Origin: Pseudomonadota bacterium
Lineage (GTDB): Bacteria > Desulfobacterota > Desulfobacteria > Desulfobacterales > Desulfosarcinaceae
Direction of reading: 5' to 3'
Length of the DNA: 25,461 nucleotides
Assembly (NCBI GenBank): GCA_023435265.1
Contig: JAEYRZ010000082.1
Coordinates: 1-25,461 of the forward strand
Under the pieces are notes generated by a model. The model was given only the letters and a program-made list of their open reading frames with translations, did not search any database and was not told the DNA's origin. Of this stretch, positions 8,533 through 15,494 are shown in pieces (the stretch's first letter is position 1; each line of letters begins with the position of its first letter). The translations under genes and the position numbers were made by a program.

Positions 8533-8970
8533 ATGGATATATTCGACTTCTTTCAGCGCGAAAACGACAAGATCCTGATCACCCTTCAGAAGCTCGAAGA
8601 AGCATCGGCCCGCAAGGTAGAAGAACGCAAAGCCCTGCTCGCCGAGGCCTGCGAACGGATCCTGTCTCAGTTTCGAATCGAAGACGAGCACCTTTATCCA
8701 TACCTGCAGCTCAATCCCCAGACGCACGAGCTGTGCGAGGTCTGCCGCAACGAAAACCGCGAGACGGAAAGCGTGCTGACCCAGCTTTACGAAACGCTGC
8801 CCACGGACAAACGGTTTCAATACCTGGCCGAACGCCTTCACGGCCGTATGATGCGGCAGTCGCTGCGCCGTGAAAAGGATCTGTACCCGCAGCTGCGCCG
8901 GATTATCCCCGGTGATGAGCTGGAGATCCTCGGTCAGAAAGCGCAGGTCACCGTCCCGCCGAAAGAATGA
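8533..8970 (+). CDS. Hemerythrin-fold protein lacking the usual histidine ligands
   Basis: 145 residues, four predicted helices arranged as in bacterial hemerythrin (HHE cation-binding) domains. The two helix ends EDEHLYP (50-56) and REKDLYP (113-119) align with the family motif HxxxEExxLFP. At the positions where the family has iron-binding histidines I read N11 (family DHxxI), Q46 (10 residues before P56), N75 (family EH in helix C) and Q109 (10 residues before P119); E50 is kept and the second carboxylate position is R113. It therefore probably cannot hold a classical di-iron site and may be a structural or sensory relic of the fold. This rests on by-eye alignment. The ribosome site is GAGGAGCTTT-like (AGAGGAG). 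Stand-alone gene with 238 bp of non-coding DNA before it. Confidence 0.65.
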   Translation: MDIFDFFQRENDKILITLQKLEEASARKVEERKALLAEACERILSQFRIEDEHLYPYLQLNPQTHELCEVCRNENRETESVLTQLYETLPTDKRFQYLAERLHGRMMRQSLRREKDLYPQLRRIIPGDELEILGQKAQVTVPPKE

Positions 8971-9051
8971 CCCTAAGAACATATAGTCCTAAGTTTCGTT
9001 AACCTGTCATTCGGGGTCGGTCGGGACCGCAGGCGAATTGGATATCGACCC

Positions 9052-9083
9052 CCGGATTCCGAGAGCGGCCGTCATGAATCCGG
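9052..9083. other. 8-bp inverted repeat CCGGATTC / GAATCCGG upstream of the type III PKS
   Basis: Perfect 8-bp arms at 9052-9059 and 9076-9083 around a 16-nt loop that itself contains CGGCCG. It lies about 80 bp after the hemerythrin-like stop and 120 bp before the PKS start, just upstream of the candidate promoter, so it could be an operator or a weak 3'-end hairpin. There is no T-run. Confidence 0.35.
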
Positions 9084-9123
9084 ACCGATCCCCGCGGCAC
9101 TCTAAAATACCGCTTTGCCCCTA

Positions 9124-9152
9124 TTTCAATAAAAGTCCGGGCCCGCTATAGA
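9124..9152 (+). promoter_or_regulatory. Weak candidate promoter for the type III PKS operon
   Basis: TTTCAA (9124-9129), 17 bp, then TATAGA (9147-9152): 3/6 and 4/6 consensus matches. It is the AT-richest patch before the PKS gene and would give a leader of about 45 nt. Low certainty. Confidence 0.3.
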
Positions 9153-9204
9153 ATGGCAGATTCACTTCCGCCCGAGTGTCCACGAGGCCAAGGAAACCGA
9201 GAAG

Positions 9205-10275
9205 ATGCCTGCAATCATCGGAGTGGCCTGCAGCGTGCCGCGGCACGCCATGACCCAGAAGAAAATCCAGAATTTTGCCTGCCGCATGTTTGACGGTTCG
9301 GGCCTTGCGGTCGATCGGCTGCTCCCGGTATTCGAGAACACCACCATCCGCAAGCGCCATCTGTGCATGGAGGCCGATTGGTTCGACACCGCCCACGGCT
9401 TCGGGCTGAAGAATCGCGCGTTCCAGGACTGGGGCCTTGCGCTGGCCCGCGAAGCGGTCCGCAAGGTCTGCGAACGGACCGACACCCCGACCGGACGGAT
9501 CGATCATATCTTCTTCGTCACCTCGACCGGGATCGCCGCGCCTTCGTTGGACGCCCACCTCTTCAACGCGCTGGAATTCAAGCCGGCGCTGTTGCGGACG
9601 CCCATCTGGGGGATGGGCTGCGGCGGCGGCGTGGCCGCAATGGCGCGCGCCAACGACTGGTTGAAATCTTATCCGAAGAAAACGGCCCTGGTGGTGGCGC
9701 TCGAGCTTTGCAGTCTGACCTTCATCCGCAACGATCTGAGCAAAAGCAATTTTGTGGCCACCGCCCTTTTCGGCGACGGCTGCGGCGCCCTTCTGATGGT
9801 AGGCGACGAGCACCCGCAGGCTGCGGCCGGCGGTCCGGCCTTGCGCATCGAGGCCACCGATGCCGTCACCTGGCAGGACTCCCTGGAGGTGATGGGCTGG
9901 GAGGTGACCGACGCAGGACTGCGCGTGGTCTTTTCCAAAAACATCCCCCGGATCGTCGACCGCCTGGCACGGCCGGCTATAGCCGGGTTCATCGCCCGCC
10001 ACGGGCTTTCCAATAAAGATATCCGTCACTTCTTATCGCACCCGGGCGGTGCCAAAGTGATCGAGGCGTATCGGCGGGCGCTCGAACTGGATGAAGCGCA
10101 GATCCGCAGCATGCGGGAAGTTTTGAGCGCCTATGGCAACATGTCGAGCGCCACCGTGTTCTTCGTCATGGAGCACTTCTTCGCATCCGGCAGCTATCGC
10201 AGTGGCGACTGGGCGCTGGCCACGGCCCTGGGGCCGGGCTTCTTCTCGGAAATGCTGTTGGCCCGGTGCCGCTGA
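9205..10275 (+). CDS. Type III polyketide synthase (chalcone/stilbene synthase family)
   Basis: 356 residues, normal for bacterial type III PKS. The thiolase-fold catalytic triad is complete: C139 in WGMGCGGGVA, H279 in FLSHPGGAKVI and N312 in YGNMSSATV. Conserved surroundings include VTSTGIAAPSLDA and VALELCSLTF. These homodimers condense a starter acyl-CoA with malonyl-CoA units and cyclise the product to alkylpyrones, alkylresorcinols or similar phenolics. Starter and chain length cannot be read here. The start at ATG 9205 is preceded by GAAACCGAGAAG, a modest ribosome site. Its stop TGA overlaps the ATG of the methyltransferase-like gene by one base, a coupled pair as in bpsA-bpsB of Bacillus, where the PKS product is O-methylated. 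Confidence 0.9.
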   Translation: MPAIIGVACSVPRHAMTQKKIQNFACRMFDGSGLAVDRLLPVFENTTIRKRHLCMEADWFDTAHGFGLKNRAFQDWGLALAREAVRKVCERTDTPTGRIDHIFFVTSTGIAAPSLDAHLFNALEFKPALLRTPIWGMGCGGGVAAMARANDWLKSYPKKTALVVALELCSLTFIRNDLSKSNFVATALFGDGCGALLMVGDEHPQAAAGGPALRIEATDAVTWQDSLEVMGWEVTDAGLRVVFSKNIPRIVDRLARPAIAGFIARHGLSNKDIRHFLSHPGGAKVIEAYRRALELDEAQIRSMREVLSAYGNMSSATVFFVMEHFFASGSYRSGDWALATALGPGFFSEMLLARCR

Positions 10276-10817
10276 TGGCTTCGGCATGGGTATATGCTTT
10301 TATGGGCGTGCTGCTGATGGAGCGCCTGCTGGAAACGGTCGTCGCCCGGCGCAATGGCAGCTGGATCGTGGCGCGCGGCGGATTCGAATGCCACCGCGGG
10401 TTCACCCGGGTGCTGCTGGGTTTTCACGGCCTGTGGTTCGCCGCCTTTTTCCTGGAAGCTTTTGTCCGCAAGGCAGCGCCGATCGTCCACCCGGCCCACA
10501 TTGTGTTTCTGCTCGTCCTGCTGCAGGCCGGCCGATATGGCTGCATCCTCAGCCTGGGGCGCTTCTGGAATACGCGCATCTTCGTCCTGCCCGGCGCCGC
10601 CCCTGTCCGCCGCGGCCTGTACCGCTGGTTTCGGCATCCCAACTACCTGATCGTGCGGGTCGAGATCGCCCTGTATCCGACCCTGTTCGGCTGCTTTGCG
10701 ACGGCCCTTGTTTTCGGGACGGCCAATTTATGGATTCTCCAGCAGCGCATCCGCCAGGAAGAAGAGTCTATGGGCGTCCGACGATCTCGTGGCTCCAGGC
10801 CTGCTGCGTATTATTGA
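10275..10817 (+). CDS. Isoprenylcysteine carboxyl methyltransferase-like membrane protein (putative polyketide O-methyltransferase)
   Basis: About 180 residues. Hydrophobic segments at the N-terminus (ASAWVYAFMGVLLMERLLE), around GFHGLWFAAFFLEAF and HIVFLLVLLQAG, and near the C-terminus (IALYPTLFGCFATALVFG) mark a small integral membrane enzyme. The SAM-site signature of the ICMT/PEMT fold is present: RHPNY in YRWFRHPNYLIV, and RIRQEEESMG with the EE pair. Next to type III PKS genes such proteins (BpsB type) methylate alkylpyrones or phenolic lipids, so the same role is likely here. An ATG overlaps the PKS stop (TGATG); an in-frame GTG at 10266 is a less likely alternative. Its last 50 bp overlap the convergent ferritin-like gene, and the final 20 residues after the EE motif are Arg/Ser-rich and atypical. 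Confidence 0.8.
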   Translation: MASAWVYAFMGVLLMERLLETVVARRNGSWIVARGGFECHRGFTRVLLGFHGLWFAAFFLEAFVRKAAPIVHPAHIVFLLVLLQAGRYGCILSLGRFWNTRIFVLPGAAPVRRGLYRWFRHPNYLIVRVEIALYPTLFGCFATALVFGTANLWILQQRIRQEEESMGVRRSRGSRPAAYY

Positions 10818-11349
10818 TCGCTTCGTGAACCACTTCCGTGTCGAGCGCTTTTTCCTGGGCATGCAGTTCCCGTACGACCAACGCAGGGATGATACGGCTG
10901 GCCTCGACCACCAGAGGCGTGATCTCCTTCAGGTGCTTGAGCGTGATGTCCGTCAGTTCGCGGTCATGGTGGGCCAGCGCCGTGGTATGCAGCATCGTAT
11001 AACTGATGGCGGCCATATTCAGGGCCGTGTAGTTGTCGCGCATGTTGCGCATGACCGAATCTTCCTGGCGCATCAGGCTGTAAAATCCTGTGGTCAGGCC
11101 TGAAATCTTGGTGATCGCCTTTTTGATCGTCGAGGTCGGGGCGGGTGCCCCGAGGGAACCGATGTAGCGTTCCAGCAGATCGATATGCGTCCGCAGCGTC
11201 TCCCGGACCCGGCGCACGAAGGCATGTGCCTCGGCGTACTCTTTGAGGCGCGTGTCGGAAACCTGCCAGTCCAGGATTTCCGCAAAATGCCGTTCGACCC
11301 CCAGCATATCCGATGCATACTGGTGCAAAACCGCTTTGCTTTCTTTCAT
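10768..11349 (-). CDS. Ferritin-like four-helix-bundle protein
   Basis: 193 residues, almost entirely amphipathic helix, soluble, with no signal peptide. The pattern of a helical pair carrying E19-x-H21 and H54-x4-E59, then a second pair with LHTTALAHHDREL, resembles ferritin-like or hemerythrin-like bundles that bind iron or protect against oxidants. I cannot assign a named family or confirm a metal site. The start is well supported by GGAGG 6 nt before ATG 11349. Neighbours are an OsmC-family peroxide-type protein upstream in the same direction and, at the other end, the convergent PKS-methyltransferase pair. A role in oxidant or metal stress is a weak inference from the OsmC neighbour. Confidence 0.6.
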   Translation of the reverse strand: MKESKAVLHQYASDMLGVERHFAEILDWQVSDTRLKEYAEAHAFVRRVRETLRTHIDLLERYIGSLGAPAPTSTIKKAITKISGLTTGFYSLMRQEDSVMRNMRDNYTALNMAAISYTMLHTTALAHHDRELTDITLKHLKEITPLVVEASRIIPALVVRELHAQEKALDTEVVHEAINNTQQAWSHEIVGRP

Positions 11350-11461
11350 GGCTACCTCCTCACAATGTTGTAAGCATAGGACGCCATCCGGCCGGCGCCC
11401 ATAGGGGAGGCGCAGTAACCGACGAATGCAAAAGCCCTATTCGGCGGCGGTTTGCCGGGTA

Positions 11462-11980
11462 TCAGGCCGAAGCGACAATTTCGATTCGTGTGCTGACCGG
11501 CGGTGCGCTCTGCAGCGTCTGGAAAACGACGCAGTAGCGCTCGGTCAGTTTCAGCAGCGTTTCGCGCTGTCCCGGAGATGCATCGCAGGCCAGTTCGAAC
11601 GAGAGCCGGATCGCTTCGAACCCCACTGGAACGGACTTGTCCACGGCCAGGGTGCCGCGGAAATCCATATCGCCTTCGGCATGCACCATCCCGCCGTGCA
11701 GATTGATCCGCATGCTGGCCGCGACCGCCTGCAGCGTGACCCCGGCGCATGCGGCCAGCGACTGCAAAAGCAGATCCCCGGAGCATGCCTGGCTGCCGTC
11801 GCCCCCGGTCGCCGGATGCAGGCCGGCGGTCAGCGGGCCGGCCGGGGTTTCGAATTCGACACTCAAGAGGCCGGGATTCAGTCTTCCGGTCGCTTTCTGG
11901 GTCACCTTGGCTTTGTGCGGCGACCGGCGGTACAGCTCCTTGAGCGGCGCCTGCAGCGCGCGCAGATCCTCTATCTTCAT
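11462..11980 (-). CDS. OsmC/Ohr-family protein
   Basis: 172 residues. The two redox cysteines expected in OsmC-fold peroxidases are visible: C78 in LLLQSLAACAGVTLQ at the start of the long central helix and C150 in KLTERYCVVFQTL. These proteins form intertwined dimers that reduce organic hydroperoxides with thiol or lipoyl reductants; several subgroups have no proven substrate. An additional C66 precedes the helix. The start ATG 11980 follows AGGGGG by 5 nt. The frame stays open to 12217, but the extra sequence runs into the inserted element at 12109-12296 and has no OsmC similarity. It lies 112 bp upstream of the ferritin-like gene in the same direction. Confidence 0.85.
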   Translation of the reverse strand: MKIEDLRALQAPLKELYRRSPHKAKVTQKATGRLNPGLLSVEFETPAGPLTAGLHPATGGDGSQACSGDLLLQSLAACAGVTLQAVAASMRINLHGGMVHAEGDMDFRGTLAVDKSVPVGFEAIRLSFELACDASPGQRETLLKLTERYCVVFQTLQSAPPVSTRIEIVASA

Positions 11981-12108
11981 CGCACCCCCTTTTCTTTCAT
12001 GCATGATACCGCAAACATGGGATCCTGGTGCAGGCGCGTCAAGTCGGATTTCGCGCCGCCGTTGGGGGCGAGTGGATGCGGGACGGCAAAGAGAGAAGGC
12101 GATAGTTC

Positions 12109-12145
12109 GTGTCCATCCAGAAAATGGTAGATTACGGTCCAGATC
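12109..12145 (+). repeat. Left terminal inverted repeat of the MITE-like element
   Basis: Starts GTGTCCATCCAGAAA. It matches the inverted right end at 11 of the first 11 bases and about 78% over 37. Confidence 0.72.
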
Positions 12146-12260
12146 AAGGCCGCAGCGACGGTAAACCGACTGCGAAGCAGTCCCTGCGCTAGCAGGCGTA
12201 GCCCAGCTGCGCCGCAAAAGACGAATGGCTGCGCCATTATTTCAGCGGAGCGAGAACGCA

Positions 12261-12296
12261 GAGCTGGGCCGTAAGATGCCGTTTATGGATGGACAC
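12261..12296 (-). repeat. Right terminal inverted repeat of the MITE-like element
   Basis: Read on the minus strand it begins GTGTCCATCCATAAA. Its first base supplies the G of the TAG stop codon of the adjoining HDOD gene. Confidence 0.72.
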
Positions 12297-14431
12297 TAGT
12301 TCATCAGGTCGGTACTCTGGAAATCGTTGAGAATCGCACTGAGGATTTCGGATTGGGCCGGCAGGTCGATGCCCAGGCAGCCGGTCAACTCCGCGATCTG
12401 CCGTTCCGCCAGCGGACTGCTGTGCGGGTCGGCGCCGTGAACATGGCTCATGTGATCGGCGTAGGCGATGATCGCCGCCAGAGTACGGTACTCGCCCCCG
12501 GAGGCATGGCGGTGATGAAATTCGGTGCAGGATTTGATCGCGTCCGGCATTTTCCATTTGTCCATGAGCAGGCGTCCGATCTGTTCGTGATCGGCCCCGA
12601 TCACCCGCTGCTCCGCTGCATTGGCCGAAATCTGTTCGGCTTTCTTTATTTTCTCGATCTCCTTGTACTTCTCGGGGAAGAGCAGCAGGATAACCAGTTT
12701 GCCCACGTCATGGACAATGCCGCCGGTAAAGGCTTCGTCCGGGTCTGGGTACTTCAGGCTGGCCGCGATCCGCCGGGCGGCCAGGCCGCATTCCACCGCA
12801 TGCTGCCACAAAAAACGGCCCCAGATCGTCATGCCCTGCCGGTTTTTGATGAAATAGCTGCGGGTCGAACTGGTCAGGATCAGGCTGCGGGTCGTTTTAA
12901 CGCCGATCCGCGTCAGAACCTGCCTGAGCGTGTTGGCTTTTTGGTAGCCGCTGTAAAGCGCCGAGTTGGCGACCTTGATGAGTTTGGTCGTGAGCGCCTG
13001 ATCCTGCCCGATGGCCGCCTCGATCTCATCCAGCGGCGTATCCGGATTGGCCAGCAGGTTCAGCGCGCGCGTGGCCAGCGCCGGCAGAGGCGGAAGGTCC
13101 TCGATGCGGGCGATCAGTTCGGCGATGCGGGTGTCCGTCGGGGTTTGGAGGGGATTGCCGCTTTCGGCCGCCGGCACGACACCCGGCGGATGGCCGTCTT
13201 CACGGTCCGAAGGCGATTCCGGGGGAGCGCTTTTGGTGGCCGGCGATATCATCCAGGAGAGCAGTTCAAGATAATGATGGGGTGAGATTCCGGAATATTT
13301 GCGGGCGCTGCCGGCGAAAAAGAGAATGGCCGTCCCGGACTGGTTGAAAATCGGGATCAGGGCGCAGTCGCCGCCCGTGCGGCCGACCAGGCTGTCGATC
13401 AGCGTGCTGGGAAAGCGATCGCCGAAAAACCCGATCCCCGAGCGGCAAACGGCGGACAGGACAGGTTCGTCCGCCATACGGCCCAGTCCGCTGGAAAGCG
13501 CCTTCTGCACCAGCGCCCCCTTGGCATCCTTGGTGATCAGCTTGCAGTGAACCACCTCGCCCTGTTTGGCGGTGATGATCACCATACGCTCGTAAAACCC
13601 CTTGCAGAAGGAGATCATCGCCGAAAGGCGGGCGACCGCATCCTTGGCGCCGAATAATTTACGCAGCGCCTGTTTGTAGGCGGAGAAAAGCGGATCCAGC
13701 TGAGGGACCGCGCCGGCGGACGCCAGGTTGGGGTCGAGCTCGCGCAGGACGATCACGCCCTGGGCCATCAACTCCTCGATGCGCTTCAGGGTGTAGAGGC
13801 TGGCGAGCGGCGCTTCATCCAGCAGGCGGCGGATGCTCGTTTTCTGCTGGGCCAGCCTGAAAATCGTTTCATCTCCGGGCGCGCCTTTTTGATCCTCCCC
13901 GGACTCGTTGCCGGGCGCCAGTTCGCGGTCCAGCGACTGGTGCGTTTTGATGAATTCGCGCACCTCGTCCGACATGACCAGGGCGTTGAGCGAGGCCTTG
14001 TCGGTTTCCATGCGGATGCCGGCCGCGTCTTCTTCAACGTCCGTATCGGTGAAATTGAACGTGCCGCTCTCCATCAGGAACAGTTCGAGCAGCACCTCCA
14101 TGATGCTCTGCGTCAGGAGGGCCTTGATCGATGCGACCGACAGCTGGTTCAGCTTGCCCAGGATCTGGCGGATCGTCAGCCCGGTCTCGGAATGGATGCG
14201 GACGAATTGACGCTCCTGATGCTCGTCGATGATCCCCTTGAACCGCAACAGGCTGAGCAGCTTTTGATCCCCGCGGGGCGAATGGGCGTCGATCAGCATT
14301 CCCCCCTTGAGCGTGAGGGTGAGGATCGAATCCGCCCCGGAAACGGAAAAAAGGCCGTTCAGGTTCATGTTGGCCAGGAACATCAGCGCGTCCGCCGGAT
14401 GATATTTACTCAGATCCCCTTGAAAAATCAT
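12296..14431 (-). CDS. DUF4388-HDOD signalling protein, 3' end remodelled by a MITE-like insertion
   Basis: 711 residues. Residues 1 to about 135 form a DUF4388 domain (MIFQGDLSKYHPADALMFLA...GTFNFTD), as found in deltaproteobacterial regulators. A helical and GAF-like middle part of unknown role follows, then an HDOD domain at about 435-640 (IEDLPPLPALATRAL, VANSALYSG, and GGIVHDVGK with H574-D575). HDOD proteins act in signal transduction, typically downstream of chemosensory or cyclic-nucleotide inputs, usually without enzymatic activity. The final codons read ...LMN then TAG, with TA from the target duplication and G from the inserted element. Without the element the frame would run 21 codons further to a TGA at 12041-12039. 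Start ATG 14431 has only a weak GGACG ribosome site. It is the second gene of a pair, 57 bp after the HDOD gene upstream. Confidence 0.88.
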   Translation of the reverse strand: MIFQGDLSKYHPADALMFLANMNLNGLFSVSGADSILTLTLKGGMLIDAHSPRGDQKLLSLLRFKGIIDEHQERQFVRIHSETGLTIRQILGKLNQLSVASIKALLTQSIMEVLLELFLMESGTFNFTDTDVEEDAAGIRMETDKASLNALVMSDEVREFIKTHQSLDRELAPGNESGEDQKGAPGDETIFRLAQQKTSIRRLLDEAPLASLYTLKRIEELMAQGVIVLRELDPNLASAGAVPQLDPLFSAYKQALRKLFGAKDAVARLSAMISFCKGFYERMVIITAKQGEVVHCKLITKDAKGALVQKALSSGLGRMADEPVLSAVCRSGIGFFGDRFPSTLIDSLVGRTGGDCALIPIFNQSGTAILFFAGSARKYSGISPHHYLELLSWMISPATKSAPPESPSDREDGHPPGVVPAAESGNPLQTPTDTRIAELIARIEDLPPLPALATRALNLLANPDTPLDEIEAAIGQDQALTTKLIKVANSALYSGYQKANTLRQVLTRIGVKTTRSLILTSSTRSYFIKNRQGMTIWGRFLWQHAVECGLAARRIAASLKYPDPDEAFTGGIVHDVGKLVILLLFPEKYKEIEKIKKAEQISANAAEQRVIGADHEQIGRLLMDKWKMPDAIKSCTEFHHRHASGGEYRTLAAIIAYADHMSHVHGADPHSSPLAERQIAELTGCLGIDLPAQSEILSAILNDFQSTDLMN

Positions 14432-14488
14432 AGTGGCCGTCCGACCGTGCGGTCAGGGAGTCAGATCCTGGATTTCCCCGGCCGGGTT

Positions 14489-15337
14489 TCAGCTCCCTTG
14501 CAGCAGAACATGAACTTCCTTCAAGAAACCGCTGTACAGGATCATCAACGATTTGAGCTCTTCCCTGGCCAGGAAAAAATCGTCGAAAATGTCTTCGTAT
14601 ACATGGTAGGCCAGCCGGTCGGCGCCGATGCAGGTGCCGACCATCATGGCCACCATATCCGCCAGGTAGATGGTGCCGGTGGCCGGATCGTGGCGCGCCG
14701 CGGAATCGAGCATATGATGGTGCTCGATCATGTAGACCATATGCGGGCTGAAGTTCCACTGCTTGGCGATAATGCCGCCCAGCTTCGCGTGATCCATGCC
14801 CACGCAGGCCGTTTCGGCCTCGGCGAAACTGAACCCCTTGGACTTCACCAGCGCCTGGATCCTGTCCAACTCGTGCGCGACGAAATCGTGCAGCACGATC
14901 TTGCCGATATCCTTGAGCAGGGCCGCCGTATAGATGGCCGGCAGGTTGAACAGCTCGCGGCGTTCGGCCAGGTTGCGGGCCACCATGGCGGTGGCGACGC
15001 TCTGTTTCCACAAATCGCCTTTTTGCATCTGGTAGCCTTGCTGCGCCCCCTGCAGGGTGCCGGCGACGTTCTGGGCGACCACCAGTTCGAAGACCCGCTG
15101 CATGCCCAGCATGGTCACCGCCTGCTGAGTCGAATCGATCTTGATCGGCAATCCGAAGTAGGCCGAATTGCATGTTTTCAGCAGATTGGCCGTGATCGCC
15201 GGATCGTGCTCCACCAGTCGGACGAAATCCTCGATCGAGGGGTCCGGCTCGCCGGTCAAGCTCAATACCTTGCCGACCACCGCCGGAATGGGTTGCAGCT
15301 GCTCGACTTTCTTCAAGATCTTTGGAATGTTGGCCAT
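14489..15337 (-). CDS. HDOD-domain protein with degenerate HD motif
   Basis: 282 residues, nearly all one HDOD domain. The typical N-terminal block (ILKKVEQLQPIPAVVGKVLSL) and helix-rich signature (HDPAITANLLKTCNSAYFG) are clear. At the HD position the sequence is LLKDIGK, that is K142-D143, so the metal-binding histidine is lost, consistent with HDOD proteins acting as binding scaffolds rather than hydrolases. A later EHHHMLDS retains a histidine cluster. The start at ATG 15337 is supported by GAGGGG 6 nt upstream. It probably forms an operon with the DUF4388-HDOD gene 57 bp downstream, so the two may act in one signalling complex. Confidence 0.88.
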   Translation of the reverse strand: MANIPKILKKVEQLQPIPAVVGKVLSLTGEPDPSIEDFVRLVEHDPAITANLLKTCNSAYFGLPIKIDSTQQAVTMLGMQRVFELVVAQNVAGTLQGAQQGYQMQKGDLWKQSVATAMVARNLAERRELFNLPAIYTAALLKDIGKIVLHDFVAHELDRIQALVKSKGFSFAEAETACVGMDHAKLGGIIAKQWNFSPHMVYMIEHHHMLDSAARHDPATGTIYLADMVAMMVGTCIGADRLAYHVYEDIFDDFFLAREELKSLMILYSGFLKEVHVLLQGS

Positions 15338-15436
15338 TTCGTTCCCCTCGGTGCAGTGCAGCCGGGCGCATGCGGCTGTGATGCACTAATCGGCACTTGT
15401 TTCAGGGAACATTAGCGACAGCGGTTATCTGGGAAC

Positions 15437-15482
15437 CTTCCAGCGGGGCTCGATGGCACGATTCAGGAGTGCACAGGCAAAA
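15437..15482. repeat. Diverged intergenic repeat, copy 1
   Basis: About 45 bp (GGAACCTTCCAGCGGGG... through TGGCACGATTCAGG and GTGCACAGGCAA) similar to 19952-20004. The best 36 bp match at 28 positions, with similarity continuing on both sides. It lies just downstream of the stop of the pentapeptide-repeat gene (15495) on that gene's transcribed side. Confidence 0.5.
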
Positions 15483-15494
15483 CCACGGTGGGCA

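Larger units (their letters stand above)
12103..12302. mobile_element. MITE-like non-autonomous element with 6-bp target duplication
   Basis: The element proper is 12109-12296 (188 bp), flanked directly by the perfect duplication TAGTTC (12103-12108 and 12297-12302). Its ends are inverted repeats: GTGTCCATCCA is identical at both termini, and homology continues to about 36 bp (12109-12145 against 12261-12296, 29 matches by hand with one gap), including TTACGG and CCAG blocks. No transposase frame fits inside. The interior holds compact perfect hairpins at 12168-12182, 12183-12196 and 12224-12238. It lies between the OsmC gene and the DUF4388-HDOD gene, whose stop codon straddles the right junction. 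Its mobilising transposase, if any, is elsewhere. Confidence 0.75.

Noticed and set aside
11981..12217. N-terminal extension of the OsmC gene
   Set aside because: The extension runs into the inserted element, lacks similarity, and ATG 11980 has a good ribosome site.
13889..15415. Plus-strand open frame of about 500 codons across the two HDOD genes
   Set aside because: It spans two real minus-strand genes and their gap; composition is typical of an antisense shadow.
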